A program made the translations under genes and the position numbers. Of a stretch of 64,000 nt of DNA, positions 33,371 through 42,277 are shown piece after piece. This DNA comes from Paraeggerthella hominis (GTDB lineage: Bacteria; Actinomycetota; Coriobacteriia; Coriobacteriales; Eggerthellaceae): NCBI RefSeq assembly GCF_021044775.1, contig NZ_JAJNOQ010000007.1, forward strand, positions 97,475-161,474, in the 5' to 3' direction. The notes under the pieces are model-generated. The model searched no databases. It saw only the letters and a list, made by a program, of their open reading frames with translations, and was not told the origin of the DNA. How positions within the stretch are numbered: the stretch's first letter is position 1; each line of letters starts with the position of its first letter.

Positions 33371-35476
33371 CTAGGCGTTGCCGCCGGCCTTGCTGATAAT
33401 TTCTTCCGCCACGTTCTTCGGCACCGGATCGTACGAATCAAACTGCATCGTGTACGAAGCGCGGCCCTGCGTCGCAGAACGCAGGTCGGTGGCGTAACCG
33501 AACATCTCGGACAGCGGAACCTTCGCCTTGATGGTCTTGGCGTTACCGCGGTCGCCCATGCCCTGGATCTGGCCACGACGGCTGGACAGGTTGCCCATAA
33601 CGTCGCCCATGTACTCCTCGGGGGTCTCGACCTCGACGGCCATCATCGGCTCGAGGATGACCGAGCCGCCCTTGCGCAGCGCGTCCTTGATAGCCATGGA
33701 GCCGGCCACCTTAAACGCAGCTTCGGAGGAGTCGACATCGTGGTAGGAACCGTCAACCAGCTCGACGCGGATGTCCACGACGGGGTAGCCCGCCAGCACG
33801 CCGGAGTTCAGCGCTTCCTGGATGCCCTTGTCGATCGGGGTGATGTACTCCTTCGGCACGACGCCGCCCACGATCTTGTTCTCGAACTCGTAGCCCTTGC
33901 CGACCTCTTCCTGCGGATACATGTTGATAACCGCATGGCCGTACTGGCCGCGACCGCCGGACTGGCGAACGAACTTGCCCTCGGCGCCCATGACCGGCTT
34001 GGTAGCCGTCTCACGGTAAGCAACCTGCGGCTTGCCGACGTTCGCCTCGACCTTGAACTCGCGCAGCAAGCGGTCGACGATGATCTCGAGGTGCAGCTCG
34101 CCCATGCCGGCGATGATGGTCTGGCCGGTCTCCTGGTTGGTGGACACGCGGAACGTCGGATCCTCTTCAGCCAGCTTCTGCAGCGCGACGCCCATCTTGT
34201 CCTGCTCGGCCTTCGTCTTCGGCTCGACGGCGATGTCGATAACCGGCTCGGCGAATTCCATGGACTCGAGGATGACCGGAGCGCTGTCGTCGCACAGGGT
34301 GTCGCCCGTGGACGTAGCCTTCAGACCCACGACGGCAACGATGTCGCCTGCGCCGCAGGAGTCGATGTCAACACGCTGGTTGGAGTGCATCTGCAGCAGA
34401 CGGCCGATGCGCTCTTTCTTGTCCTTGGACGCGTTGATCACGTAGGAGCCGGAATCCAGCTTGCCCGAGTACACGCGCAGGTAGGTGAGCTTGCCCACGA
34501 ACGGGTCCGTCATGATCTTGAAGGCCAGCGCGCTGAACGGCGCCTTCAGGTCGGCGGGACGCTCTTCCTCGGCACCCGTATCGGGGTTCGTGCCCTTGAT
34601 GGCGGGGATGTCGAGCGGGCTCGGCAGGTAGTCCACCACGGCATCGAGCAGTTCCTGAACGCCCTTGTTCTTGTAGGCGGAGCCCACGAACACGGGGTTC
34701 ATCTGGCAGTTGATGACGCCCTTGCGGATGGCGGTCTTCAGTTCCTCGACCGTCACCTCTTCCTCCATGAGCACCTTTTCCATAAGAGCGTCGTCGCAGT
34801 CGGCGGCGGCCTCCATCAGCTCCTGACGGCGCAGCTCAGCCTCCTCGGCGAACTCGGCCGGAATGGCGTCCATGGGCTCGGGGTAGGTCATGCCCTTGTC
34901 GTCGGCCTTGAAGTCCCATGCGGTCATGGTGACCAGGTCGATGACGCCCCAGAAGTTGTCCTCGGCGCCCATGGGCATCTGAGCGGCGATAGCGGCAGCG
35001 CCCAGACGGTCCTTCATGGTTTCGATGGCGTGGAAGAAGTCGGCGCCCACGCGGTCGTACTTGTTGATGAACGCGATGCGGGGCACGCCGTAACGCTCGG
35101 CCTGACGCCACACGGTCTCGGACTGCGGCTGCACGCCGGCAACGGCGTCGAACACCGCAACGGTGCCGTCGAGAACGCGCAGGGAGCGCTCGACCTCGGC
35201 GGTGAAGTCAACGTGGCCCGGGGTGTCGATGATCTGGAAGCGGTACTCAGCACCGTCCTTCTCCCAGAAGCAGGTGGTAGCGGCGGCGGTGATGGTCACG
35301 CCGCGCTCCTGCTCCTGCACCATCCAGTCCATCGTCGCGGCGCCGTCATGCACCTCGCCGATCTTGTGGGTCTTGCCGGTGTAGTACAGGATGCGCTCGG
35401 TCGTCGTCGTCTTGCCCGCGTCGATGTGGGCCATGATGCCGAAGTTGCGCGTTTGGTTCAGAGGGGATTTAGCCAT
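33371..35476 (-). CDS. fusA: Translation elongation factor G
   Basis: 701-aa GTPase. G1 is AHIDAGKTTTTERILYYTGK, G3 is DTPGHVDF and G4 is NKYDRVGADF (Tyr where Met is usual). Domains II-V follow, including RQSGGRGQYGHAVI and the C-terminal AEMFGYATDLRSATQGRASYTMQFDSYDPVP. It drives tRNA-mRNA translocation and, with RRF, ribosome recycling. Located between rpsG and rpsJ; it is the canonical str-operon copy. Confidence 0.98.
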   Translation of the reverse strand: MAKSPLNQTRNFGIMAHIDAGKTTTTERILYYTGKTHKIGEVHDGAATMDWMVQEQERGVTITAAATTCFWEKDGAEYRFQIIDTPGHVDFTAEVERSLRVLDGTVAVFDAVAGVQPQSETVWRQAERYGVPRIAFINKYDRVGADFFHAIETMKDRLGAAAIAAQMPMGAEDNFWGVIDLVTMTAWDFKADDKGMTYPEPMDAIPAEFAEEAELRRQELMEAAADCDDALMEKVLMEEEVTVEELKTAIRKGVINCQMNPVFVGSAYKNKGVQELLDAVVDYLPSPLDIPAIKGTNPDTGAEEERPADLKAPFSALAFKIMTDPFVGKLTYLRVYSGKLDSGSYVINASKDKKERIGRLLQMHSNQRVDIDSCGAGDIVAVVGLKATSTGDTLCDDSAPVILESMEFAEPVIDIAVEPKTKAEQDKMGVALQKLAEEDPTFRVSTNQETGQTIIAGMGELHLEIIVDRLLREFKVEANVGKPQVAYRETATKPVMGAEGKFVRQSGGRGQYGHAVINMYPQEEVGKGYEFENKIVGGVVPKEYITPIDKGIQEALNSGVLAGYPVVDIRVELVDGSYHDVDSSEAAFKVAGSMAIKDALRKGGSVILEPMMAVEVETPEEYMGDVMGNLSSRRGQIQGMGDRGNAKTIKAKVPLSEMFGYATDLRSATQGRASYTMQFDSYDPVPKNVAEEIISKAGGNA

Positions 35477-35490
35477 GAGCGCGTGCCCCC

Positions 35491-35961
35491 TTAGAAGCGG
35501 TAGTGCGAGAACGCACGGTTGGACTCGGCCATTTTGTACAGATCCTCGCGCTTCTTCACCGACGCGCCGGTGTTCTCGGCGGCGTCCATGATCTCGGCGG
35601 CCAGGCGGGCCTTCATGGTGTGCTCCTTGCGCTTACGAGAGAAGTCGACGATCCAGCGGATCGCAAGCGTAGTGGCGCGGCGGGAGTTGACCTCCATCGG
35701 CACCTGGTAGGTAGCGCCACCGACACGCTTCGGCTTGACCTCGAGCGTGGGGCGGACGTTGTCCATAGCCTTCTTGAAGACGGCCAGCGGGTCGCCGCCG
35801 GTCTTCTCCTCGATGATGGCGAAAGCGCCGTAGACGATGCCTTCGGCGGTGGCCTTCTTGCCGTCAAGCAGGATCTTGTTGATCAACTGCGTGACAAGGC
35901 GGTTGTTGTACTGGGCGTCCGGCTGTACTTCACGGCGGACTGCTGCTGCACGACGCGGCAT
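35491..35961 (-). CDS. rpsG: 30S ribosomal protein S7
   Basis: 156 aa from ATG 35961 (MPRRAAAVRREVQPDAQYNNRLVTQLINKILLDGKK). It contains DNVRPTLEVKPKRVGGATYQVPMEV and RRATTLAIRWIVDFSRKRKEHTM. It nucleates the 30S head and contacts the E site. A 117-bp gap separates it from rpsL. Confidence 0.97.
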   Translation of the reverse strand: MPRRAAAVRREVQPDAQYNNRLVTQLINKILLDGKKATAEGIVYGAFAIIEEKTGGDPLAVFKKAMDNVRPTLEVKPKRVGGATYQVPMEVNSRRATTLAIRWIVDFSRKRKEHTMKARLAAEIMDAAENTGASVKKREDLYKMAESNRAFSHYRF

Positions 35962-36078
35962 GTGTTCTCCTTCTTGTTCCTGCGCGCTTCGAGACGGCAT
36001 TCTTTCCGTCCATTAGGCCCCCGTCGCCTCCCCCTTTGGGAAGCTGCGGTTTCGCGGCCCGCGCGACTTAATGGTTAC

Positions 36079-36450
36079 TTACTTCGGGCGCTTGGCACCA
36101 TAGCGGCTGCGAGCCTGCTTGCGGTTGTCCACCGCAGAGCAGTCGAGCGCTGCGCGGATGACCTTGTAGCGCACACCGGGGAGGTCCTTAACACGACCAC
36201 CGCGGATGAGCACCATCGAGTGCTCCTGCAGGTTGTGGCCGATGCCCGGGATGTAGGCCGTAACCTCCATGCCGTTCACCAGGCGCACGCGGCAGACCTT
36301 ACGCAGAGCCGAGTTCGGCTTCTTCGGCGTGGTCGTGTACACACGGGTGCACACGCCGCGCTTCTGCGGGTTGCCCTTCAGAGCCGGTGTCTTCTTCTTG
36401 TCGACCGACTGCTTGCGGCCCTTGCGGACCAACTGGTTGATAGTAGGCAA
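36079..36450 (-). CDS. rpsL: 30S ribosomal protein S12
   Basis: 123 aa beginning with TTG at 36450 (LPTINQLVRKGRKQ), placed seven bases after AAGGAG; the ATG at 36519 lies in non-homologous leader. It contains TPKKPNSALRKVCRVRLVNGMEV and LQEHSMVLIRGGRVKDLPGVRYKVIR. The streptomycin-sensitivity lysines of these loops are present. It is the first gene of the rpsL-rpsG-fusA-rpsJ-rplC-rplD-rplW transcript. Confidence 0.97.
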   Translation of the reverse strand: MPTINQLVRKGRKQSVDKKKTPALKGNPQKRGVCTRVYTTTPKKPNSALRKVCRVRLVNGMEVTAYIPGIGHNLQEHSMVLIRGGRVKDLPGVRYKVIRAALDCSAVDNRKQARSRYGAKRPK

Positions 36451-36582
36451 AGCTTCTCTCCTTTTACCTCTTACTTGTCCGATTGCCTTTATACTGAAAT
36501 AAGGAATCGCTTGTCGCATCGCCTTCCTGTGTGCTCAGCTGATTCACACAGGAAAACGCACGTCATTAAGACGCGAACGAGA

Positions 36583-36611
36583 ACTCTACCACCCGCTATC
36601 AGGGTTGTCAA
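36583..36611 (-). promoter_or_regulatory. Sigma-70 promoter for the rpsL operon
   Basis: On the minus strand a perfect -35 TTGACA (36606-36611), a 17-bp spacer and -10 TAGAGT (36583-36588) are visible. Predicted transcription start lies near 36576, about 125 nt before rpsL. Confidence 0.85.
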
Positions 36612-36889
36612 ACGCCACGCATCCGGGAGTATCCATAGGTATTGACATACGTTTGCGCAGGTAAAACAAATATCGAAGGCAAACGAACTACAAAATGTCC
36701 ATTGTTTTCCAAATAATCGCGAAGAATTCTTGACAAGCATGCGGGCACGCTGGGCAAGACCGGGAGCGCGAACGGGGCGGGAGGCGCCGGGGCGTCCGGG
36801 CGGGGCGCCTGGCGGAGCGGGTGAGGTGCCTGGACGGGACCGAGGGTCGCGGGCGGGGCGGGCATCGGAACCGCACCCTGCCCCGCTTG

Positions 36890-37093
36890 CGCGCGAAAAA
36901 CCGCCTTCGCTGGCAGGTTTTGACGGTTAGGGGTCGTCGATTCGCCTTCGCCGCCCTTTCGGCTGAAGGACACTTCGCATCGTACCTGGTCAAGAGTACG
37001 TGGCGAATCCTAGTTGAAAATAGCCGGCTTGCAGCGGGAGTCAAACGACCCCAAACCGTCAGAAACTACCAGCGGGAGCGGTTTTTCGTGCGC
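36890..37093. repeat. Inverted-repeat pair, REPIN/MITE-like element, copy 3
   Basis: The left arm 36890-36940 (GCGCGAAAAACCGC..., TTTTGACGGTTAGG) and inverted right arm 37041-37093 (ending GAGCGGTTTTTCGTGCGC) match copy 1 closely, with about 100 bp between. It lies in the 700-bp non-coding region between rpsL and the M20 peptidase; the remainder (37094-37324) is GC-rich imperfect repeats with CACGCGGCAGCAGCGCG twice. Confidence 0.85.
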
Positions 37094-37324
37094 AAGGTCC
37101 CATCCCGGGCGGCGCTGATGGGCGAAACGCGCACGTAACGGCAGCGCGCAGACGCAATGCGCGCGGCAGCGCGACGCTCGAGCCATCGGCCACACGGTAG
37201 CAACCCGTGCCACGCGGCAGCAGCGCGCGGCGTGGGTCGCCGGCCACGCGGCAGCAGCGCGACGCTCGAATCGCCGACCGCGCGCGCGGCAACGGCCGCT
37301 CGAGCCGCCAAGCCCCGCCAGCGC

Positions 37325-38440
37325 CTACGAGCGGGCGGCCTGCCGCACGAGCTCTTCGGCCAGGCGCGCGGTGCCTTCCAGATCCTGCACGATAATGAAC
37401 TCGTCAACGGAATGGAAGTTCGTCATGCCGATGCCCAAGGTCACGGCACGTACGCCACGCGCAGACAGGATGTTCGCGTCCGCGCCGCCGCCCGAGTAGC
37501 GAAACGCCGGTTCAAGCCCTGCCGCACGAGCGGCCGCGGCAACGCCCTGCACCAGCGGATCGGACTCCTGGTACAGCACGGGGCCGTAATCCTCGCGCCA
37601 GCTCACGTCCACCGAACCCCCGAAACGCGCGGCAGCCTCCTCGAGCGCGACGGTCATGGCCTGGCGCTGCGCATCGGCTCGGTCGCGGTACAGCGAACGG
37701 CACTCCCCCGCCAGCGTGCACGAGTCGGCCACCACGTTCACCTCGCGCCCGCCTTCGATGAGCCCGACGTTCGCCGTGGTCGCATCGTCAAGGCGCCCCA
37801 GACGCATGGCCGAAACAGCCTCCGCAGCCATCTGGATAGCGGAAACGCCCGCCTCGGGCTCCACACCGGCATGCGCCGCGCGGCCCGAGAACGCCGCGCG
37901 CAACGTGTAGTGGCACGGTGCGCCCAGGATCACGGTGCCCGGAGCGCCGTCGGCGTCGAACACGTAGCACGGCGCACCCGCAGGCAGCTCGTCTTCGGAC
38001 AACGCGCCCGAGCCAAGCAGGCTCAACTCCTCGCAAGTGGTAAGCAGCACCGTCACCGAAGGCATGTCCTCGTCGGCTTCGATAAGCGAGCGCAATGCCT
38101 CGAAGATGCCCGCGACGCCCGCCTTGTCGTCGGCGGACAGAATGGTGTCTCCGGCAGACCGCACGACGCCGTCTTGGACCACCGGGGAAATTCCCGCGCA
38201 CGGCTGCACCGTGTCCATGTGCGCGGAAAGCACGATCTGGCCCTTCGACCGACCCTCGCGATAGGCGATGAGGTTGCCCGTTTCCGAACCCGTTTCGCTT
38301 GCAGAATCGTCGAAACGCACCTTGAATCCCAGGTCAAGAAGCTCTTGCTGACAGCGCTTCGCCATAAGGCCCTCTTTGCGCGAGGGGCTTTCTATGCGAA
38401 CGATCTCCAGGAACAGGTCGAGCAAACGGTTCGGATTCAT
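37325..38440 (-). CDS. M20-family metallopeptidase (peptidase T-like)
   Basis: 371-aa cytoplasmic dizinc peptidase. Expected metal ligands are His74 in LSAHMDTV, an Asp in SADDKAG (104/105), Glu in TTCEELS (137/138) and the C-terminal His in GMTNFHSVDEF. The lid domain carries SGRAAHAGVEPEAGVSAI. The arrangement fits PepT/M20-type exopeptidases that cleave small peptides or N-acyl amino acids. Exact substrate cannot be told. Monocistronic on the minus strand. Confidence 0.85.
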   Translation of the reverse strand: MNPNRLLDLFLEIVRIESPSRKEGLMAKRCQQELLDLGFKVRFDDSASETGSETGNLIAYREGRSKGQIVLSAHMDTVQPCAGISPVVQDGVVRSAGDTILSADDKAGVAGIFEALRSLIEADEDMPSVTVLLTTCEELSLLGSGALSEDELPAGAPCYVFDADGAPGTVILGAPCHYTLRAAFSGRAAHAGVEPEAGVSAIQMAAEAVSAMRLGRLDDATTANVGLIEGGREVNVVADSCTLAGECRSLYRDRADAQRQAMTVALEEAAARFGGSVDVSWREDYGPVLYQESDPLVQGVAAAARAAGLEPAFRYSGGGADANILSARGVRAVTLGIGMTNFHSVDEFIIVQDLEGTARLAEELVRQAARS

Positions 38441-38604
38441 GAGCTTTCCTTCGGGACGTGCGGACGGCTACGTTTCGATTTAGCCGCAACGGAGGCACCG
38501 GGGCACCCAATCGCAGCGAACTTCATTATAATCATCGGGGTAACCCGATGCGCGAAAACCCGGCAACGGGAGCGCAACCGCCGCCCGAACAACAAGGAGG
38601 CACC

Positions 38605-39183
38605 ATGCTGCACGACCTTGTCAAAGCTTGCCGAAGCTACCGCCGATTCGACGAAGCCGCCCGCATCGAGCGATCGACGCTCGTTTCCTGGATCGATGCT
38701 GCCCGCTTGGTAGCTTCAAGCGGAAACGCCCAGCCGCTGCGCTACGCTCTGGTAACCGACGAGCACGCCTGCGAGAAAGTCTTCTCTTGCTGCGCATGGG
38801 CGAAGGCCCTCCCCGACTGGCCGGGGCCGGAGCCGGGAGAAAGGCCGAGCGCCTACATTGTGATCCTGAGCGACTGCGACCGCACGCTCGCCGACGTATT
38901 CACCGCCTGGGACGAGGGCATTGCCGCGCAAACCATCATGCTGCAAGCCGTCGAAGCCGGCTACGGCGGCTGCATCCTGGGATCTTTCAAGCGACGCAGC
39001 CTGACGCAGGCGCTGGGAATCGACGGGGATCGCTTCAAGCCCGATTTGGTGCTCGCCCTGGGAAAGCCCGCCGAAAAAGTGGTCGTTTCCACCATTTCCG
39101 CCAATGGAGCGACGGAATACTGGCGTGACGAGGCGAGCGTCCATCACGTCCCGAAGCGCCCTCTTTCCGACGTGCTTTTGTAA
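38605..39183 (+). CDS. Nitroreductase-family FMN oxidoreductase
   Basis: 192 aa from ATG 38605, five bases after AAGGAGG. It has the SYRRFD start typical of the fold, ARLVASSGNAQPLRYALVTD for FMN binding, AQTIMLQAVEAGYGGCILGSF at the dimer core, and LVLALGKPAEKVV near the C-terminus. It would reduce quinones, nitro groups or flavins with NAD(P)H. No partner gene is adjacent. Confidence 0.85.
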   Translation: MLHDLVKACRSYRRFDEAARIERSTLVSWIDAARLVASSGNAQPLRYALVTDEHACEKVFSCCAWAKALPDWPGPEPGERPSAYIVILSDCDRTLADVFTAWDEGIAAQTIMLQAVEAGYGGCILGSFKRRSLTQALGIDGDRFKPDLVLALGKPAEKVVVSTISANGATEYWRDEASVHHVPKRPLSDVLL

Positions 39184-39354
39184 GGGCTGTCGCGCGGGGG
39201 CAAAGGTCGGCCTGCGCGGGCGGGGACCGCTGCCCGTGCGGACGCAGGCCGTCGCCTGCGGGACATTGGCTGTCGCGTGGGAACGATGGTCGCCGCCTGC
39301 ACGAGCGGGAGCCGCCGCGTACGCGGGACGCAAGCCTCCGCCCGCGCGAGCAGG

Positions 39355-39645
39355 CTACAAGACGAGCAGTTCCTCTTCCCGCGCGGCATCCAGCCGACGG
39401 TTGCGCACGTACACGATCCAGTTCACCCCAATGCACACGAGGTTGATAAAGTACACGGCCAGCACCCAGTTCACCGAGCCCGAAACGAACTTCGCGGCGA
39501 TGCCCGCCAGGTAGCCGGCCGTAATCAACCCGATGAACTGCCAACTTGTACCCGCTGCGGTTTCAGCCTTGAAGCTCTTGTACGCGTTGAGCGGCCACGA
39601 CAGCCCAAAGCATATGAGCATCGCGGCCTCCAGTATTTCCGCCAT
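39355..39645 (-). CDS. Small three-helix membrane protein, PQ-loop/SemiSWEET-like
   Basis: 96 aa from ATG 39645 with GGAGATGG upstream. Three hydrophobic segments are visible (about 4-20, 32-53, 57-80). The stretch after helix 1 (LSWPLNAYKSFKAETAAGTS) resembles the PQ-loop motif of SemiSWEET-type half transporters, with PL in place of PQ. The C-terminus is charged (RNRRLDAAREEE). Possible small-sugar or metabolite transporter; assignment is tentative. Confidence 0.55.
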   Translation of the reverse strand: MAEILEAAMLICFGLSWPLNAYKSFKAETAAGTSWQFIGLITAGYLAGIAAKFVSGSVNWVLAVYFINLVCIGVNWIVYVRNRRLDAAREEELLVL

Positions 39646-39793
39646 CCGCAGACCATCTCCTACGCGCGGCCCTTCCGGCCGCGTTCGCGCTTGCATTCCA
39701 ACGGTAACGGTATACCCGCGCCCCTTCTGCGTCCAATATATTGATTATACTGAACCTATAACGTTGAACGTATGAATGAAGGCGGGAACCCTC

Positions 39794-40684
39794 ATGGAGC
39801 TACAGCAACTGCGCTACTTTCACGAAGTAGCGCGCAGCGAGCACGTGACCAACAGCGCCAAGAAGCTCCACATCGCGCAGCCGGCGCTCACGCAAACCAT
39901 CCACCGGCTGGAGCAAGAACTGGGCGTCGACCTGCTCGAACGAGCAGGACGAGGCGTGCGCCTGACCGCGTGCGGACGCGCGCTCGACGAGCGCATCAGG
40001 CCGGTGCTGGCCGCCCTCGACGCCATTCCCGACGAACTCGCCGAGGTGTCCGGTCGCGAGAACGCCACGGTGCGACTGTCGATCTTGTCGGCCTCGGGCC
40101 TGGTGGTGGACGCGATAGCAGCATGGCGGTCCCAGCATCCCGACACGCGATTCGTGATCACCCAGCAAGAAGCTCAGGAGCATTGGGACATACGACTGAG
40201 CACCGAAGGAGTGAATCGACCACATGGATCGACCTCCTTGCACGTGGAGCCGCCGCGCCTGTACCGCGAGCGCATTGGAATAGCAGTTCCCATCGAGCGG
40301 GCGGGACAAGGGCCCATCGACCTGGCCGATCTGGCCGAAGATCCTTTCATCTGCCTGGCGGGCAGCCGGGCGTTTCGGGAGGCATGCGACCGTCTATGCG
40401 CCGAAGCGGGATTCCGCCCCAGCGTGGCGTTCGAAAGCGACGGCCCGGAAGTGGTCAGGAACATGATCGGCCTGGGACTGGGCGTGGGGTTTTGGCCCGA
40501 GCGCAGCTGGGGAGCGCTCGGGGACGGCAACGCGCGCCTGGAGCCGCTTTCCGACGATCGCTTCGTGCGCACCATCAAGCTGGAGACGGCGCACCCCCTT
40601 CGAGAAGAAGCCGCGGCATTCCACGGCTTCTTGGCAACGTATTTCGATGAGCGTTGGCGGGAAGCTTCCCCGCTTGACGGCTAG
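39794..40684 (+). CDS. LysR-family transcriptional regulator
   Basis: 296 aa from ATG 39794, the standard LysR opening MELQQLRYFHEVARSEHVTNSAKKLHIAQPALTQTIHRLEQELGVDLLERAGRGVRLTACG (winged HTH). The C-terminal effector domain shows VRLSILSASGLVVDAIAAWRSQHPD and ends ETAHPLREEAAAFHGFLATYF. It is divergent from the small membrane-protein gene at 39355-39645, its likeliest target. Its stop overlaps that of the convergent pyrophosphatase gene by 4 bp. Confidence 0.9.
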   Translation: MELQQLRYFHEVARSEHVTNSAKKLHIAQPALTQTIHRLEQELGVDLLERAGRGVRLTACGRALDERIRPVLAALDAIPDELAEVSGRENATVRLSILSASGLVVDAIAAWRSQHPDTRFVITQQEAQEHWDIRLSTEGVNRPHGSTSLHVEPPRLYRERIGIAVPIERAGQGPIDLADLAEDPFICLAGSRAFREACDRLCAEAGFRPSVAFESDGPEVVRNMIGLGLGVGFWPERSWGALGDGNARLEPLSDDRFVRTIKLETAHPLREEAAAFHGFLATYFDERWREASPLDG

Positions 40685-42048
40685 GCGCCGAGGATCTTGG
40701 CGGCCACCTGCTTTTTGCGGCTGAGCACGCCGGGCATCCACGTGCCGCCTTCGCCCGTGCAGTTGATGCCGAACACGCGGTTCACGATGCGGCGGTTGCC
40801 CTCGCACATGAACTGGCTGCCCTCCGCCACGATGTCGGTGACCAGCAGCAGCACGAACTCGTAGCCGTGATCGTCGCGCAGCTGGCGCATGTGATCGCGA
40901 ATTTCCTGCTCGCGCTTCATAACGGCCGGCAGGTCGACGGTCTCGTGCTGGGCGATGAGAACCGTGGCGTCGCCGATCTGGAATTCCTTGGCATCGGCGC
41001 CCACCAGCTTGTCGACCGGCATGTCGTCCTCGCCGCCGCGGCACTTGAACACGGCCAGTCCGAACTCGGTCGGATCGACGCCCGCGATGTCGGCCAGGTA
41101 CTTCACCTGCTCGCGATCCACGTCGGTGGTCGTAGGCGACTTGAGAATGACCGTGTCGGTCATGACGGCGGACAGCAGCACGCTTGCGATGGACGCGGGT
41201 ATCTCCACGCCGTGGCGACGGAATTCCAGGGTGACGATGGTGGCGGTCGATCCCACGGGCAGGTTGAGGAACTGGATGGGGTTGACCGTCATGACGTCGG
41301 CAATGCGATGGTGGTCGATGATCTCCACCACGTCGGCCTCCTCGATGCCGTTCGCCGCCTGGCGCGTCTCGTTATGGTCCACGAGCACCACCTTGCGACG
41401 GGGACGCACGGCCACGTCGGAGCGCGTGACGATGCCGATGGCCACGTCGTTGTCGTCGAGCACGACGGCTTCGCGCAAAGCGCTGGACATGAGGTCTTCG
41501 ATGGCCTCCTTGAGAAGCCCTTCCTTGTCCAGAACCAGCACGTCGGTTTCGGTCATGTCGGCCACCTTCTGGCCGAGCGACGCGATAAGGTCGCCGGCAA
41601 CGGCCATTTCGTTCGCGCCGCCCTCCTCCAGGGCGTCGGTAGCGGCGATGTAGCGCTCGGCGATCATGCGCGTGGTGATGAGACCGCGGTACGTGCCGTC
41701 GTCGTTGGTGACCACCAGCGCGCGCACGTTGTGCTGGCGCAGCAGGCGACCAGCCTCAAGCAAGGTTGCATCATGGCCGATGGAAATAGGGTTCGGCGTC
41801 ATGACGTCGGCCACGCGCGCATGCACGTGGGCAACCACCTCGGGGGCCTGCAGGCCGTTGCGCTCCAGGATCCAGGCGCTCTCAGGCGGCATGGGGCCCA
41901 AACGGGCGGGGACGTACACGCGCTTCGGATCGGCATCGCCCGAAGCGCGCTTCTCCAATTCGTTCTTGAGATACGCGTACCCGACGGCCGCGCTGATGGA
42001 ATCGTTGTCAGGATTCTTATGGCCCACGACGATGATGGGTGCCGGCAT
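40681..42048 (-). CDS. ppaC: Manganese-dependent inorganic pyrophosphatase with CBS domains
   Basis: 455 aa from ATG 42048 (AAGGAGC upstream). The DHH core is split: GHKNPDNDS at 9-17, VLVDHNE, and the catalytic DHHRIAD; the DHHA2 domain follows, with RKKQ near the end. Two CBS motifs are inserted after residue about 70 (VADVMTPNPISIGHDATLLEAGRLL... and LMSSALREAVVLDDNDVAIGIVTRSD). The CBS insert makes this the nucleotide-regulated family II PPase, inhibited by AMP/ADP and activated by ATP or diadenosine polyphosphates in characterised homologues. It hydrolyses PPi to 2 Pi. Confidence 0.93.
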   Translation of the reverse strand: MPAPIIVVGHKNPDNDSISAAVGYAYLKNELEKRASGDADPKRVYVPARLGPMPPESAWILERNGLQAPEVVAHVHARVADVMTPNPISIGHDATLLEAGRLLRQHNVRALVVTNDDGTYRGLITTRMIAERYIAATDALEEGGANEMAVAGDLIASLGQKVADMTETDVLVLDKEGLLKEAIEDLMSSALREAVVLDDNDVAIGIVTRSDVAVRPRRKVVLVDHNETRQAANGIEEADVVEIIDHHRIADVMTVNPIQFLNLPVGSTATIVTLEFRRHGVEIPASIASVLLSAVMTDTVILKSPTTTDVDREQVKYLADIAGVDPTEFGLAVFKCRGGEDDMPVDKLVGADAKEFQIGDATVLIAQHETVDLPAVMKREQEIRDHMRQLRDDHGYEFVLLLVTDIVAEGSQFMCEGNRRIVNRVFGINCTGEGGTWMPGVLSRKKQVAAKILGA

Positions 42049-42277
42049 TGTTCGCTCCTTTACCGTGAGGCCCTTCCGCGCGTGCGGGACCTCTGCTCTC
42101 CGCCCAGTGATGTGCTCGGGATCAAAACGCCCGATTATGACCAGTTCAGTATAGCGTTGAAGCTTGAAGCGCAAGCCCCTACGGGCTTTTCGTCGTTAAA
42201 ACTCACGAAAGTGCGGGTAAAACGATGCCCTATGCGCTACCATGGCGGCGACGAACGCAACGCGAAGGAGGACGAGC

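Noticed and set aside
32264..35494. 1076-codon open frame antisense to fusA, rpsJ, rplC
   Set aside because: Shadow frame caused by high GC in conserved genes; no homology-like motifs, very high Arg/His/Leu/Val content.
40681..40684. Frameshift between LysR and pyrophosphatase genes
   Set aside because: The genes are convergent and simply share a 4-bp overlap of stop codons.
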